Shown in pieces: positions 25,835-37,800 of a DNA stretch of 64,000 bases. How positions within the stretch are numbered: the stretch's first letter is position 1; every line of letters starts with the position of its first letter. The notes below the pieces were generated by a model. The model saw only the letters and a program-made list of their open reading frames with translations. It was not told where the DNA came from and made no database searches. The translations under genes and the position numbers were made by a program. The stretch comes from Myxocyprinus asiaticus. Lineage: Eukaryota; Chordata; Actinopteri; Cypriniformes; Catostomidae. Location: positions 24,298,501-24,362,500 of the forward strand of contig NC_059347.1 of assembly GCF_019703515.2 (NCBI RefSeq), written 5' to 3'.

Positions 25835-28800
25835 ATACAACAACAAATGTAATATTTCTGGATTAGACAATGCACATCAGCCTTTATTCTGAGATGCCTG
25901 GTGGTTAAAAGAGAGAATAGTATTTTATGCAATATTTGACCTCAGCATTAGCTGCCACTTCAGGGACAGAGACAATGGCAAGCTTTGACTCCTGTTGAAT
26001 TCTGGGAGGGGTGCCGAGCAGAGGAACAATCAGAGTCACATCTGTCAACTCCACGCTAAAGTTAAAGCCCGTCACAAAGAACATCTGTAGAGGACAAAAT
26101 CAACATTTCAATAAATAGAACTTAGACTCCACAAGCTTTTTAAAATCAGGTCAAATCAGAGAAATGTGGGTAACACTTTACAGTAAAGTTTTATACATTA
26201 AAATGAGCTAATCGTAGGTATCATGAACTAGCAATGCAAAAAAAGCATTTATTACTCTTGTAAAATGTTTAATGTAAGCTTCTGTTTAACGGTATATTTG
26301 AACTTTTATCGTAAAAAATGTATTCGTATATGTAGAAACTAACATAACGAAGCATTAATAAATTCTGTAAAACCATTGTTCTTTCTAAGTTCATTTTAAC
26401 TATTGCATTAACTATGGTTAACTTATACAACCTGAGTGTAAAGTGTTACCGAAATGTGTTTTCAATTTAAATATATAAAAAAAAAAAAAAAATAAAAAAA
26501 AAATAAAATAATGAAATCACGCACCTGGCTAATTAGTGGCACTTTAACACTGGCCTCACTTTCTCCATCCTTCACTAGTATGTTCCCAGTTATTGTGTCT
26601 TTTGTAAAACTCTGCCCAGGGGTGGTAAAACTGACTCTATAACCCACACTGGCATTGCCAAATGCCCCTGACAGCCTGTTCACACTGATAACGAGGTGCC
26701 TACTTCGATCTGCCACATTCACAATTATTGACTGGTTTTGAGGATAAAGGACAAACACCCCATGGGGATCATCATTGGCTCTGACTTTCAAACGGGTACT
26801 GCTTCGGTTGGCGTCCAGTTCTGCGCCACCCTCCACAGAAGTTAGACGGAGGGAGTAGATTTCCTCCAGCTCAGGAACAGAGTCGGGCAGCAGAGTGAGG
26901 ACTATCTCTGCCACACGCTGCCCTGCCAGGATGATGGCAAAACCCTGTATGGTGGCAAAGTCTCCTGTTGTGTCCGCATTACTGATGATCTCCCAGAAAA
27001 CCTGGGTAAAAATAACAATTATGAGCCTTGAAAGCAACAAATTTAAAATTCATTTAGATTGTTATTGAATACTAATTAAATATCTACCTTTAAATGTTAA
27101 AAAGAAAGTGACTTGTAATGCTTTTGTGCAATTGTGGTTTAATAATCTTAATCTAAAACACAGTCTGTGTAATGCTGGAGTTAAGACCAAAACATATGTG
27201 CATGGTAGACTGGGACTGAGTTAACATCAATCACAAGCAGGTCCACGCAATTCAGGTGAATGGTGACCAGGACTCAGTAGGTCCAAAAAGGACATAAAGG
27301 CAGCATAAAAGTAATCCTTAAGACTCCAGTGGATAAATCCATATAATCTGAAGCAATATGATAGGTGTGGGTGAGAAACAGATCAATACTTAAGTCCTTT
27401 TTTACTACCAAGCGCCACCTGTCAGGACTCCTGTCTGATCAGCCTGGTTTTATCTTTGTCTGTCCTTGTGCTTCCCCTGCCTCATGTGTTTTTGTTTTTT
27501 TGTTTGATCATGCCTTGTGCTGACTGTGATCGCTGGGTTTCCTCGCAGGGGCGATCTCTGTGATTGCTTGTCAGAATGATTAGCCACACTTGTTCCCCAT
27601 TCCCCTCAATTAGTTTGCTCACTATTTATTCCCTCTGTGTGTGCTGTTCTGTGCCAGATCGTTGTTTGCCCTCACACTATCAACATCCAGTCTGCTTACC
27701 TGTCCTGTTCTTGTCAGTGTGTCCTCTCCTGTTGGCTCCTGAATTCTTGGCCTGTTGGTCTACCCTCTCTGCCTGTCCCTGCCTGGTTTTGTCAGCCTGA
27801 TTTCCAGTCCTCCTGGCTTTTGTCCTCTGCCTGTCTCTGGCTTGGAGTTAGCTTTCCCCTTGCCTGGATCTATTATCCTGTCTGGATCTATTATCCCCCC
27901 CATTATTCCCTGTCTGGTCCTGTCTGCCTGATTCTCTGGTCTTTCTGGATATCAATCTCTGCCTGGCCCACCTACAAGCTGCATGTTCCTCTTTCTGCCC
28001 AGTCTGTCTGTTCTACCTGCCCTTCCGGTTCTGATCCCAGCCTGCCATGACCTTGATCCTTGCCTGCCCCTCGTCAGCCTGGTCAGCCTGCTTCACATGC
28101 CTGCTGGTTGCTGATCTTGCCTAGCCATTGGACTGTTCCTGTTCTCGCCCTACAGGGTCGCTTTGAGTTCTGCCTGTTTTTGCCTTTAATAAAAAATGTC
28201 TCCGTTGTGGTTTAACCTGCATTTGGGTCCTCTCTCCTTCACTGTTCCTGACACAAACTTTGACCAGCCCCAGTACGTGGCTGAATGTGAAAGTCACTTC
28301 CACACCAGAATGTGGAAGTGAAGGTATAGATTTTCAGAAAAGGACTTGTATTGATCTGTTTCTCGTCCACACCTATCGTATCACCTCAGAAGACATGAGC
28401 CACATTTCCACCAATGGGCACAAAGACATGGAGCATGTCACAAAAAGGAAAGTAAAGAGAAAAAGGCGAGAGGTTTGCTGAGGACTTGTGTTTGCCACCG
28501 GGTACGAACATGCAGAAAGGTAAAAGTTCCAAACTAGCTACAAAAGATATTTATTGAAAAAATGGTATATAGTATTATATTAAAATAGTCTGAGAATATA
28601 TTGATGCATTTTGAGTTTAATGAGCTAGTAATCTACTTCCCTGACAAAAAAGGCATGTGGAAAAATATAGGCTACAATACTAGTTAAACTGTCCTAATAA
28701 AATCACGAAGATTGAGTCGCCACGTACTAAAGCAATTCTACTAGCATGTTTGAGTACGGTTAACTAACCGTGCCAAGAATTCTAGGCCGAGAATGTTTTA

Positions 28801-31800
28801 TAATCGTGCCGAACCATGCTCAAGTGGAAATGCTACTATAACCGTTTCGTACCATGCTCCGAACCGTTCAGCCCAATGGTGGAATAGCGGCAATGGATTT
28901 AACCACTGGAGTTTTATGGATTACTTTACAACTGCCTATATGTCCTTTTTGGACTTCAAAGTTCTGGTTAACATTCACTTGCATTGTAAGGACCAACAGA
29001 GCTGAAATATTCTTTAAAAAATATATATTCTTTGTGTTTTGCACAAGAAAGTCAAACACATCAGGGATGGCATGAGTGTGAGTAAATAATGAGATTTTTT
29101 GTTTTTGGGTGAACTATCCTTGAAAATGGCTGCAAAAGTTCTGTTTATTCCAGTGTACAAGCTATACAACATTGAAGAAAACCATATCTTGCACAGACTT
29201 TTGCAAGTTGTGTACTCCATGTAAAATGACATCCCAGGCCGAAAATGACGACAAATGGCTCAACAATATTTTCTTACTGTGATGTTGCCCATGACACCCT
29301 CTCTTCGTGTGATAAGAACTGAGATGTTGAGTGGCCCTTCGCTGTCAGAAGGCTCAGTGTAGATGCGCTCTTTCAGGTCCTGCTCTGTGAACTGCACTAT
29401 GCCATTGGGGTCGCCAAACTTCTCAATCTAGAGAACACACATTCAGACACACAGTGCACCATACATGAAATGATTGATTGAAAATTGCAATCAAGTTTGT
29501 CCTCAAACTACCATAAATTAAGAGGTTTTCACTTTTTCTTGTTTGTCATCAGGACCTACCGTGAGTGTGACAGATCCAGCTCTGGGGTCAATGTCCATCT
29601 CTCCTGAAAGGATACTGAGCACAACAATGAATTTCTCTGTCACCTCCACCTCACCGTGTGGCAGAATCTTCAGCTCTATGCTGCGCATACCCCCCTCCCC
29701 ATCTCTGAATCTAAATGATCCATTCACTGGTTCCCCAAAGTCTGTGTTTTCTGATGGTAAAACCTCATTTGAGTTTGGACCTAGAATCTTCCATGTTACC
29801 TGAGCGAGTGAGCAGAAGAAAAAGGTACACATGAGAAAGGAAATTCAAATAAAAAAACATACTTGAAAAAATAATAATAAATAATATATTTTTCTTCTGT
29901 TTATACACTATTATCCTGACTTACAACATTTTAGTTATTATAAACAAAATATTCTTGAAAGTCACAGTCTCCTTAACCCTAATGTTCTATTGAGATTTAC
30001 TGTTTTTAAGTTTGAGGTCCCAGAGAAGCATGTATAAAATTAACCTCTTATTTTAACTTCAAATTCTTGCATGTATATGTTCCTCTGACCTACTCAAACC
30101 CCATATTACTGAAGCTTTATCCCTTGATTTTACCGCAGAGTAGACATGTGCTTGTCAGAAATGTGATTGGTATCATTCTAGAAACATTTGACACCAGCAA
30201 AAAAAATGTATAAGATAAATAATATAAAATAGAAAAACGACGGGAGTATTTTTCTACAGTGTACTACACCAATCAGAGAATCTTAGCATATGAATAAATG
30301 CTTAGCATTGGCATAATTTTTTATAACTAGGGTCACAAAGATGCCAAGCACTTAACAATAAGGTTCTATAAGTTAAAATGTGTTAATGCATTAGCAATCA
30401 TGATCAAACAATGAACATTATATTTTTACAGCATTTATTGATCTTTGTAATGCTAGTTAATAAAAAAAAAATGTTCATTGTTAGTTAATGTTAGTTCATA
30501 GTGCATTAACTAATTTTAACAAACACAACTTTTGATTTAAAAAATGTATATGTTGAAATTGACATTAACCAAGAATAATAAATTCTGTTGAAGTATTGTT
30601 TATTGTTAGCTCATGTTAACTAATGTTGTTAAAGCTGAAGTATGTAATTTCTGTGCCACTTGTGCCAACAAAGGGCAAAAAATAAAACTTTGCATTCAAA
30701 ACAGCTTTCTGAATATGGCCCCTGTCTGCTGTTGGTCAAACAAATAGATAGTCCCGCCCCAACTCACACCATTGGTTAAGAAACGTTGTTGGGGTGGGTC
30801 TAAGCAGGTCGTTCAAAAAAACAAAAAAAACAATTCTAGTGCCACAGAGACAAAATGTTTACAGTTTTCAAGAAAATTAACCTGTGTATGGCTTACTTTT
30901 AGTTGTCTCTATATATTAAGTTGGGATAGAAGAAAGTATTTTTACACTGAAACAGTTACATACTTCAGCTTTTACTAATGTTAATAAATGGAACCTTATT
31001 GTAGTGTTACCACATTAGTGATGTAACATTTTTCATGGAGGCTGTTTCACATATGTTATCAAGTTGAAATTGTGTTTATAACCAGTTCTCGTAAGATAAA
31101 GAAAAGTTATAAAGTATCAAAAACATGCTTCAATATTAAGTATGCTATCTATTATTTATGTATATTCTAGTATATTCTACAGGGATATTCTAAAACACCC
31201 CGTATTCACTTCACAGATCATGTTCTGAATTTTCATTCACCAAAACTTTCCATGACATTCATTTATCATAATATTAAATATACAAATCAATGGAAAAATT
31301 CAGTCAAAGGTCTGTCTGTCCTCCAAGTGCTTCCCCACTTATATTCTGGGCATATGGAGAGCAGAAGTGTGAGGTCATAGTCTAGACTCACCGTGGCATC
31401 TCCAAGCACTCCATGTGCTCTCTCTATGAAAAGGGCCAGTCTGAGGGTACTGTTGGGGTTTGGGATGGTAACGGTGCTTTGGTTGATGAATCGTACAACA
31501 CCATTTGGTGAGTCACTCTTGGCAATTGTAATCCGTGCAATTAGGTGAGCTCCTAGTATGGCACCTCCTGTGGCACCGGTAAGTTGTATCTCAAATATCT
31601 CATTAAATTCACTGGAATATATATATAAATAAATAAACAAATCATCAATGAAACACCCTAAAATATGTAGTTTACAACACTGTTACACTTAACTGACAAT
31701 TGTCAACCATTCCAACTGCAGTGTATAAAGTGGCTCCAAAAAGTATTTGACTTAAGCCACGCTTAAAAATGTAACAAATACATTAGGTAACAAAATATCA

Positions 31801-34800
31801 AAACAAATGGCATTTCCCCTCAAGTTCACACAGGTGTCTTAGCAGAGTTACCACAGTTGTAGTTCATCACATTACACACTACTGACATGTTCTGCTCATT
31901 TGAACCAGAGATTGTCCAAATGTATGTCTTAATTTAGAACGGTATTGTTTTATAATTAATAAACTAACTTCTTTTTGAAAATTGTTCAGCTTAAAAAGTG
32001 TAGTTGTGCCATATTTCTTTAAAAGAAATGTAACGTTTGACATCTAATGCAATGACATTCACACATTTTTAAGTTTGGCTTAAAGGCCCCTGCATACATG
32101 CTGCTGTCGGAGGCATTTAGAGGAGCATTTAAATATGAGGACACTCAAGACTATGTAAAACATAAACTAATATTACATTAAAATGTGTTATCAATGACTT
32201 CATGCCATATGTTATGAGTAGAATTCACATGAGTTCAGTAAAAGAGGCTGTTTTAACCACTCAATGATTATTTAAAGCAATATAGTATATGTAGTAGATA
32301 ATGTGTAATTTGTCTTATTTAAATTCTGCATTATGTTAACACGCTATAAACAGCCAAAATATGTGCCAGTTATTCTATTCTGTGATGGCACTGATACGAC
32401 TGCAAAGATGTTTGTATAAAAGAGTGTTAACGGTCAGAATACAGACAAAATAATGATTATATGAGAGGCATATATCACTTTGGGCAGATGTGTGAATGGC
32501 TTTCAGCTGCAGACGGCACCTGAGTGAAGCAGCATATCAAACTAGATAAAAAAGTTCGTCAAGACAAACTTTGATGTTGGCTTGAGATAGCTTAGCCTGA
32601 AAGTTTGAAGTAGTAAAAGCTTGAAGTTTGAAGGTTTTAAGTTTGAAGTAGTTACAAGTTTAAGTAGTAGTTTTAAAAGTTCAAAGTTTAAAGATTATAA
32701 GACCATTCAGTCTATCAGATAGATAGATAGATAGATAGATAGAAGTGATACTCAAAAGGCTTCTTGCCATCCTGAGTGAAATAAGTCGGAAGTCTCTACA
32801 ATGTTCTGATGCAGAGATATGTGATTTGTTACTTGGTTGCTAGGATAACCCTATCTGGTTGCTATGCAGTTACCAGGGTGATACTTATCAAGCCTCCATT
32901 CGATCTTGAGTGAAATAAGTCAACCCGGAAGTCTCTACGATGTTCTGGTGCAGAGATATGTGATTTGTTACTTGGTTGCTAGGGTAACCCTATCTGGTTG
33001 CTATGCAGTTACCAGGGTGATACTTAACAAGGCTCCTTGCCATCCTGAGTGAAATAAGTCAACCCGGAAGTCTCTACGATGTTCTGGTGCAGAGATATGT
33101 GATTTGTTACTTGGTTGTTAGGGTAAGCCATGTTGCCAGTGTGATAGCAAGAAGGCTGCTTGCTGTTCTGAGTCATACAAGCCAACAATGAAGTCTCTAT
33201 GACATTCTGACCCTGAGATACCCATCTAAGTGATTTTAAATGGAAGTCAATGGGGTTTGATTGCTAGGGTGCTCTAAATGGTTGCTGGAGTGTAGCTAAG
33301 TAGTTTCCATGATGATACTTGAAGACTGATTGCTCACCCAATTCAAACAAGCCAACTCTCAAGTCTGTAGGACATTCTGATCTGAAGATATCACACTCAG
33401 CTTTTTGAATGGAAGTCAAAGGGGTTTGGTTGCTAGGGTGCTCTAAATGGTTGCTAGGGCATGGCTAAGTAGTTTCCATGATGATACTTGAAGACTGATT
33501 GCTCACCCAATTCAAACAAGCCAACTCTCATGTCTGTAGGACATTCTGATCAGGAGATATCCATCTAAGCCATTTAGAATGGCAGTCAATGGGTTTTGGT
33601 TGCTAGGGTGCACTAAATAGTTGCTAGGTTGTATGCAGTTGCTAGGGTGTTAAAGTGATGGAGTGAAATAAAAAATAAAAAGAGTGATGTAAAGATAGAA
33701 AAAGAAAGTGATGGAGTGATAGATAGAACGTATGAGTGGTGGAGTGATAGGAAGTAGATTGAATACTCTAAAGGAGTTATTACAGGGAAAAGTTTTCACA
33801 CCTTGAATGGGAGTCAATTTAAAATCTGTCCTGTTTGGAAGTCCGATATGGGAATACCGGAAGTCCGATCAGTTAGAAAAGATAAAGCAATCCGAGTCAG
33901 ACCAGTCTGAATATCTGTGCCGAGTTTGGTGCATGTAGCTTAAAAGCTTTAGGAGGAGTTAGAAATTTTAGTCTCGGAAGAATAATAATAAGTTTTAATA
34001 GAATATCAGTATGTTCTCAAGCCAACATAACAAGAAAGTGAATGGAGGCACTTTCTAGTATTTGAGTAGTTTTACATTCCTTTTGAAGACTAAACATACA
34101 CACAAAACAAATCGCATGGCATATTCTTGGAAAATGTCTCTATGCGAACAATCATACAGATGTGGGTAAGTTTGGCCCAGCTCGCTAATAATTCTGCACA
34201 CTGATGTGTTCATGTTGACTGATCTCCAGGTCACACATACCGATGACAACGACCAAAAGTAAGAAGGTGTTTAGCAGCCGGTACAAAGTTTTCCAGAAAT
34301 TTCGTTCTGGCGAGCTGTTACAAACCACCAAAACAAACTAAAAAACATCTTAGTTTTGGCCAGATTTTGTTCTAAATTACATCCCACCCATTTGCTCCCT
34401 GATTTTGTATGAAGTATGTCGGGGCCTTAAGTGTCCTAATGCTGTTTGGGCACAATGTATATTAAGTGTGTAAGCAAACTGAATAACCTGCCATAGAAAT
34501 AGCTTTTTTGGCAAAATCCATTGCAAAATCACTCAAAAATGGCCTTGTGGATTGAGACGACCCCTTCCTTACCTCTCAATATCATCAATTATGGAAACAT
34601 TGATGTATTGAAGTGTCTGGCCATGCTGAAAGGTGATGGACCCATTTATGGACCCATTGAAAAGGATGTAATCCGAATAAGGTTGAGCAGTCAAACCTCT
34701 GGAGATAAACTCTGCTGTGATCTGCCCATAGGATCCAATACGCCTCAGTACAAGGATGGATACAATTCCTACATCCTCCTCAACTGTGATGCAAAAAAAT

Positions 34801-37800
34801 CAGTGAGAGACTGACAACAAATAGATTGAGTGTATTGTTCACATTCACATACTGTACATACACATACTACTTACTATGACATACTGTCATTATTCACATT
34901 ATTTAAAGGTTAGATGTGTAATTCTTTCAAAGTTAAAAAAATTTCTCACATACCAGCTTAATATGCATTGACAAATACAAGCAAGCCATTTATAGATTTA
35001 GTCTCTGTGTCAATTTCCTAATATTTCTCTTTATTAATAATATGGGGAAAATATCACAAAAGAGCAGAGAATAAAAAAGCATGTAAGAATACCAGTGATG
35101 TTGACATATTTCGGATCAAACTCCACGATGCCTTCAGCATTGTCATTTTTCTGGATAATCACCATGATGGAAGAAAGACTGCCAATAGCAGGAGGCTGGT
35201 CAATCTGAAGGCCATACTCTCTCACTGTAAAATCCATGGAACTATGCACAAGAGAAAATAAATAAATTACATTCACATCATGCACAGCAACCAATACTAG
35301 CTAGCTTTGAATCCATGTAATTTAGATTTTAGAGTGAAGGCTAAACTCTACCTGCTGTTCAAAAGCTCCACTAGAGTAATGTTGAGGAAGAAATCCTCTG
35401 GGCCTTCAGGAAGATCATCATCTAGTATAGTCAGTGTGATGACCCTTGATGTCTCCCCAGGGTTGAACAGCACTCGACCAGAGGATTGTCCAAAATCCTG
35501 TCCACTGATTGCAGTTCTGCCTTCTGTGTGGTAACTGACCCACACACTGCCAAACAGGCCCATGGAGCGAACAATGGTCACATTTCCCTGGTAAGAGAAT
35601 AGACACTGTGTAACACACTGCACTCAAGCCACAAGTTGAAGGTATTACTGTAACTTTCCCAACAACCATTCTGTGTATTTGTCAAAAAGAGAGTGAACGA
35701 TCTTGATTTTGGATTGAAAATAAGGGATGCAAATAATTATCTTCATCCCCATCCCCATCTCCAGTTTCCAAGAATCTTGATTTTAGGAAAATTCCAACAT
35801 TCTAAACTTAGCATGTAAATTAGAAATGACTTAATTGGCCCATTATTTAATTCAAAATTTCTAACTTCCTCTGAATTGCTCCATTATAATACACACACTA
35901 AAATAGACATTGTTAAATCTTGGGTTCACCATTATTGACACAAACTTTGGCACAAAGTCTGATTCTTTTCGTCCCAAAGAAAACTTTCCATGAGTCAAGG
36001 GATCAAGATCTTCAATGACTTTCCCAATCAATGGGGAAAAGCAGTAACACATAACCTGTTGATTGTGGTTAGATATCTCATTAGTGGTAATGTATTGGGC
36101 CTCACAGCTTTGTCTTCTTCTGTGGCACGCAAAGAAGGTTGGGAAAAAGAGAAGAGGCCATAGGGAAGGTCACTGGCAGCCATAGTGATGGTGGTGTGTT
36201 GTCTGTCTGTGCTGATTGCAGATCCAGGAGTAAGAGAGCTTAGTCTAAGCTGATATTCATGTCTTTCTTCTGGGATCTCATCCTTTAGCGCCTGCAGCAA
36301 CAAAGAGGGAATTGATTTTACATCAGAGTGTCAATGCTCTAAGGTTTAATTTTTACAGTTTAAAAGGGATAAACTATTTATTAAAGTGAGAAAAAGTTAT
36401 GCTTGTTCAAAACAGGGATCCATGGGACAGGTTTGATCATTAGGAATTTGCCATACCTTACAGAGACTGGAACATCAACAAAGATCATTCCCAAAGTTTT
36501 TTTTAGAATGTATGCAGGCTCCATGTCTATGGCTGTTTTTTAAATATGGAGGTTGAAAGATGCAAAGTGGCACATATGTTAAAGAGGCTCAAAAGGTATA
36601 CCTTTAGCTGAATCGTAGCAGCAGACTGACGGTCTTTCATGATAACTTTCCCTGAGGTTTCCTCAAACTGTGTTTCTGCAGCTGGGGTAATGTTCCAGTA
36701 GATCTCAATCTCACCAAAGATGCCGGGACCTCTTACAAGACTGCCATTGATAGAACACTATTGATCTTTAGAAACTTAAATGCCAACATGATTCATGAAT
36801 TAATGTTACAGCCAACTCTGTTGGTTGGAAGAGGAGAGATGTTTACCTGACCAGAGCTGTGCCATTGTAATTGCTCCTTGGCTCTCCAATCAGAACATTC
36901 CTGCTGGAATCAGCTATCCCTACGGTTCCCAGGGCACCCACGTCAGCTTGAATAACAAAAGTAGCAACACCTGATGGAAAGAAAAGAACAGCAAATAAAT
37001 TATGCAAATAGAAGTTCTCTTTCTAACCAATTGAGGAAGCACTGATTGACAACATCTGTCAGAATGACAGACCAATCGCTGTAACAATCAGGGAGTCCCA
37101 CATCCCTTGCATATATAGATCGCTGCAGCTCACTGCTGCGCAATTCTCGCTCTCTTCCCCAAAAAGTTTGTTGAAGCTGCACTCATCAGACGCATAATTG
37201 GAGTTTGTAGCTCAACAGTTTACAGACAATGCGAGTTTTTCATTCTCGTGAATTATATCTGTTTTCGCTCTCATCTATGCTGAAATGTGTTTATTTTCAT
37301 TTTTGATGCAATTTAGTTCATATCAAAAGAGAAAGTAGGAGTTTATTAGCTGAGAGTGCTGTATAATACTGCTCCATGGTTGTAAGCTTGCACGTTGAGT
37401 TAACAGAATGAAGTGGGTGAAGGACGTCATGTTATGGCCGCAGCTAAAATACCAGAGAGCACAGGTGGAATGGACGGTATGTACATTGCATACTTATGTG
37501 CCGAAGACGAGAGCACAAAGTAAGTGTAATCAGCTCTTCAGGGCTGACACTAATAAGGGTAAACCTATTTCCCGTCAGCATCTCTCCCATTGGGTTGCTG
37601 ACGCGATTGTGTTGAGTTACAAAAGTGCAAATTTGCAACAACCGCCAGGACTACGAGCACACTCCACTAGGGGTATGGCCACTTCCTGGGCTTTATTTAC
37701 AGGAATTTCAGTTCAAGACATATGCACTGCGGCAAGCTTGGTGTCTCTGCACACATTTGTGAAATACTACAGGCTGGATGTGACTGAGCCGTCACTGTCC

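Larger units (their letters stand above)
27236..29128. mobile_element. Foldback MITE, TTCACCC family, broken by two insertions
   Basis: Three pieces in order: 27,236-27,419 (AAAAAGGACATAAAGGCAGC, TAAGACTCCAGTGG), 28,254-28,400 (CTTGTATTGATCTGTTTCTC, mirror of the first piece) and 28,890-29,128 (TTTAACCACTGGAG..TTTTTGGGTGAACTATCC). The gaps hold an LTR-like element and a small inverted-repeat element. Confidence 0.7.
32542..34058. mobile_element. Inverted-repeat element carrying two tandem arrays
   Basis: CTAGATAAAAAAG..GATGTTGGCTTGAGA at the left and TCTCAAGCCAACAT..CACTTTCTAG at the right are inverted over about 45 bp. The interior consists of a GATA microsatellite and two tandem arrays (32,746-33,145 and 33,200-33,640). 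Boundaries are approximate. Confidence 0.55.

Noticed and set aside
27637..28050. 137-codon plus-strand frame rich in Cys, Ser, Trp and Pro, resembling a secreted or membrane protein
   Set aside because: Lies in the pyrimidine-rich LTR-like block; two overlapping frames are open because stop codons are rare in that composition. No domain.
34521..34814. 97-codon plus-strand frame
   Set aside because: Shadow of adgrv1 exon 33 on the opposite strand, which has matching splice sites and Calx-beta content.
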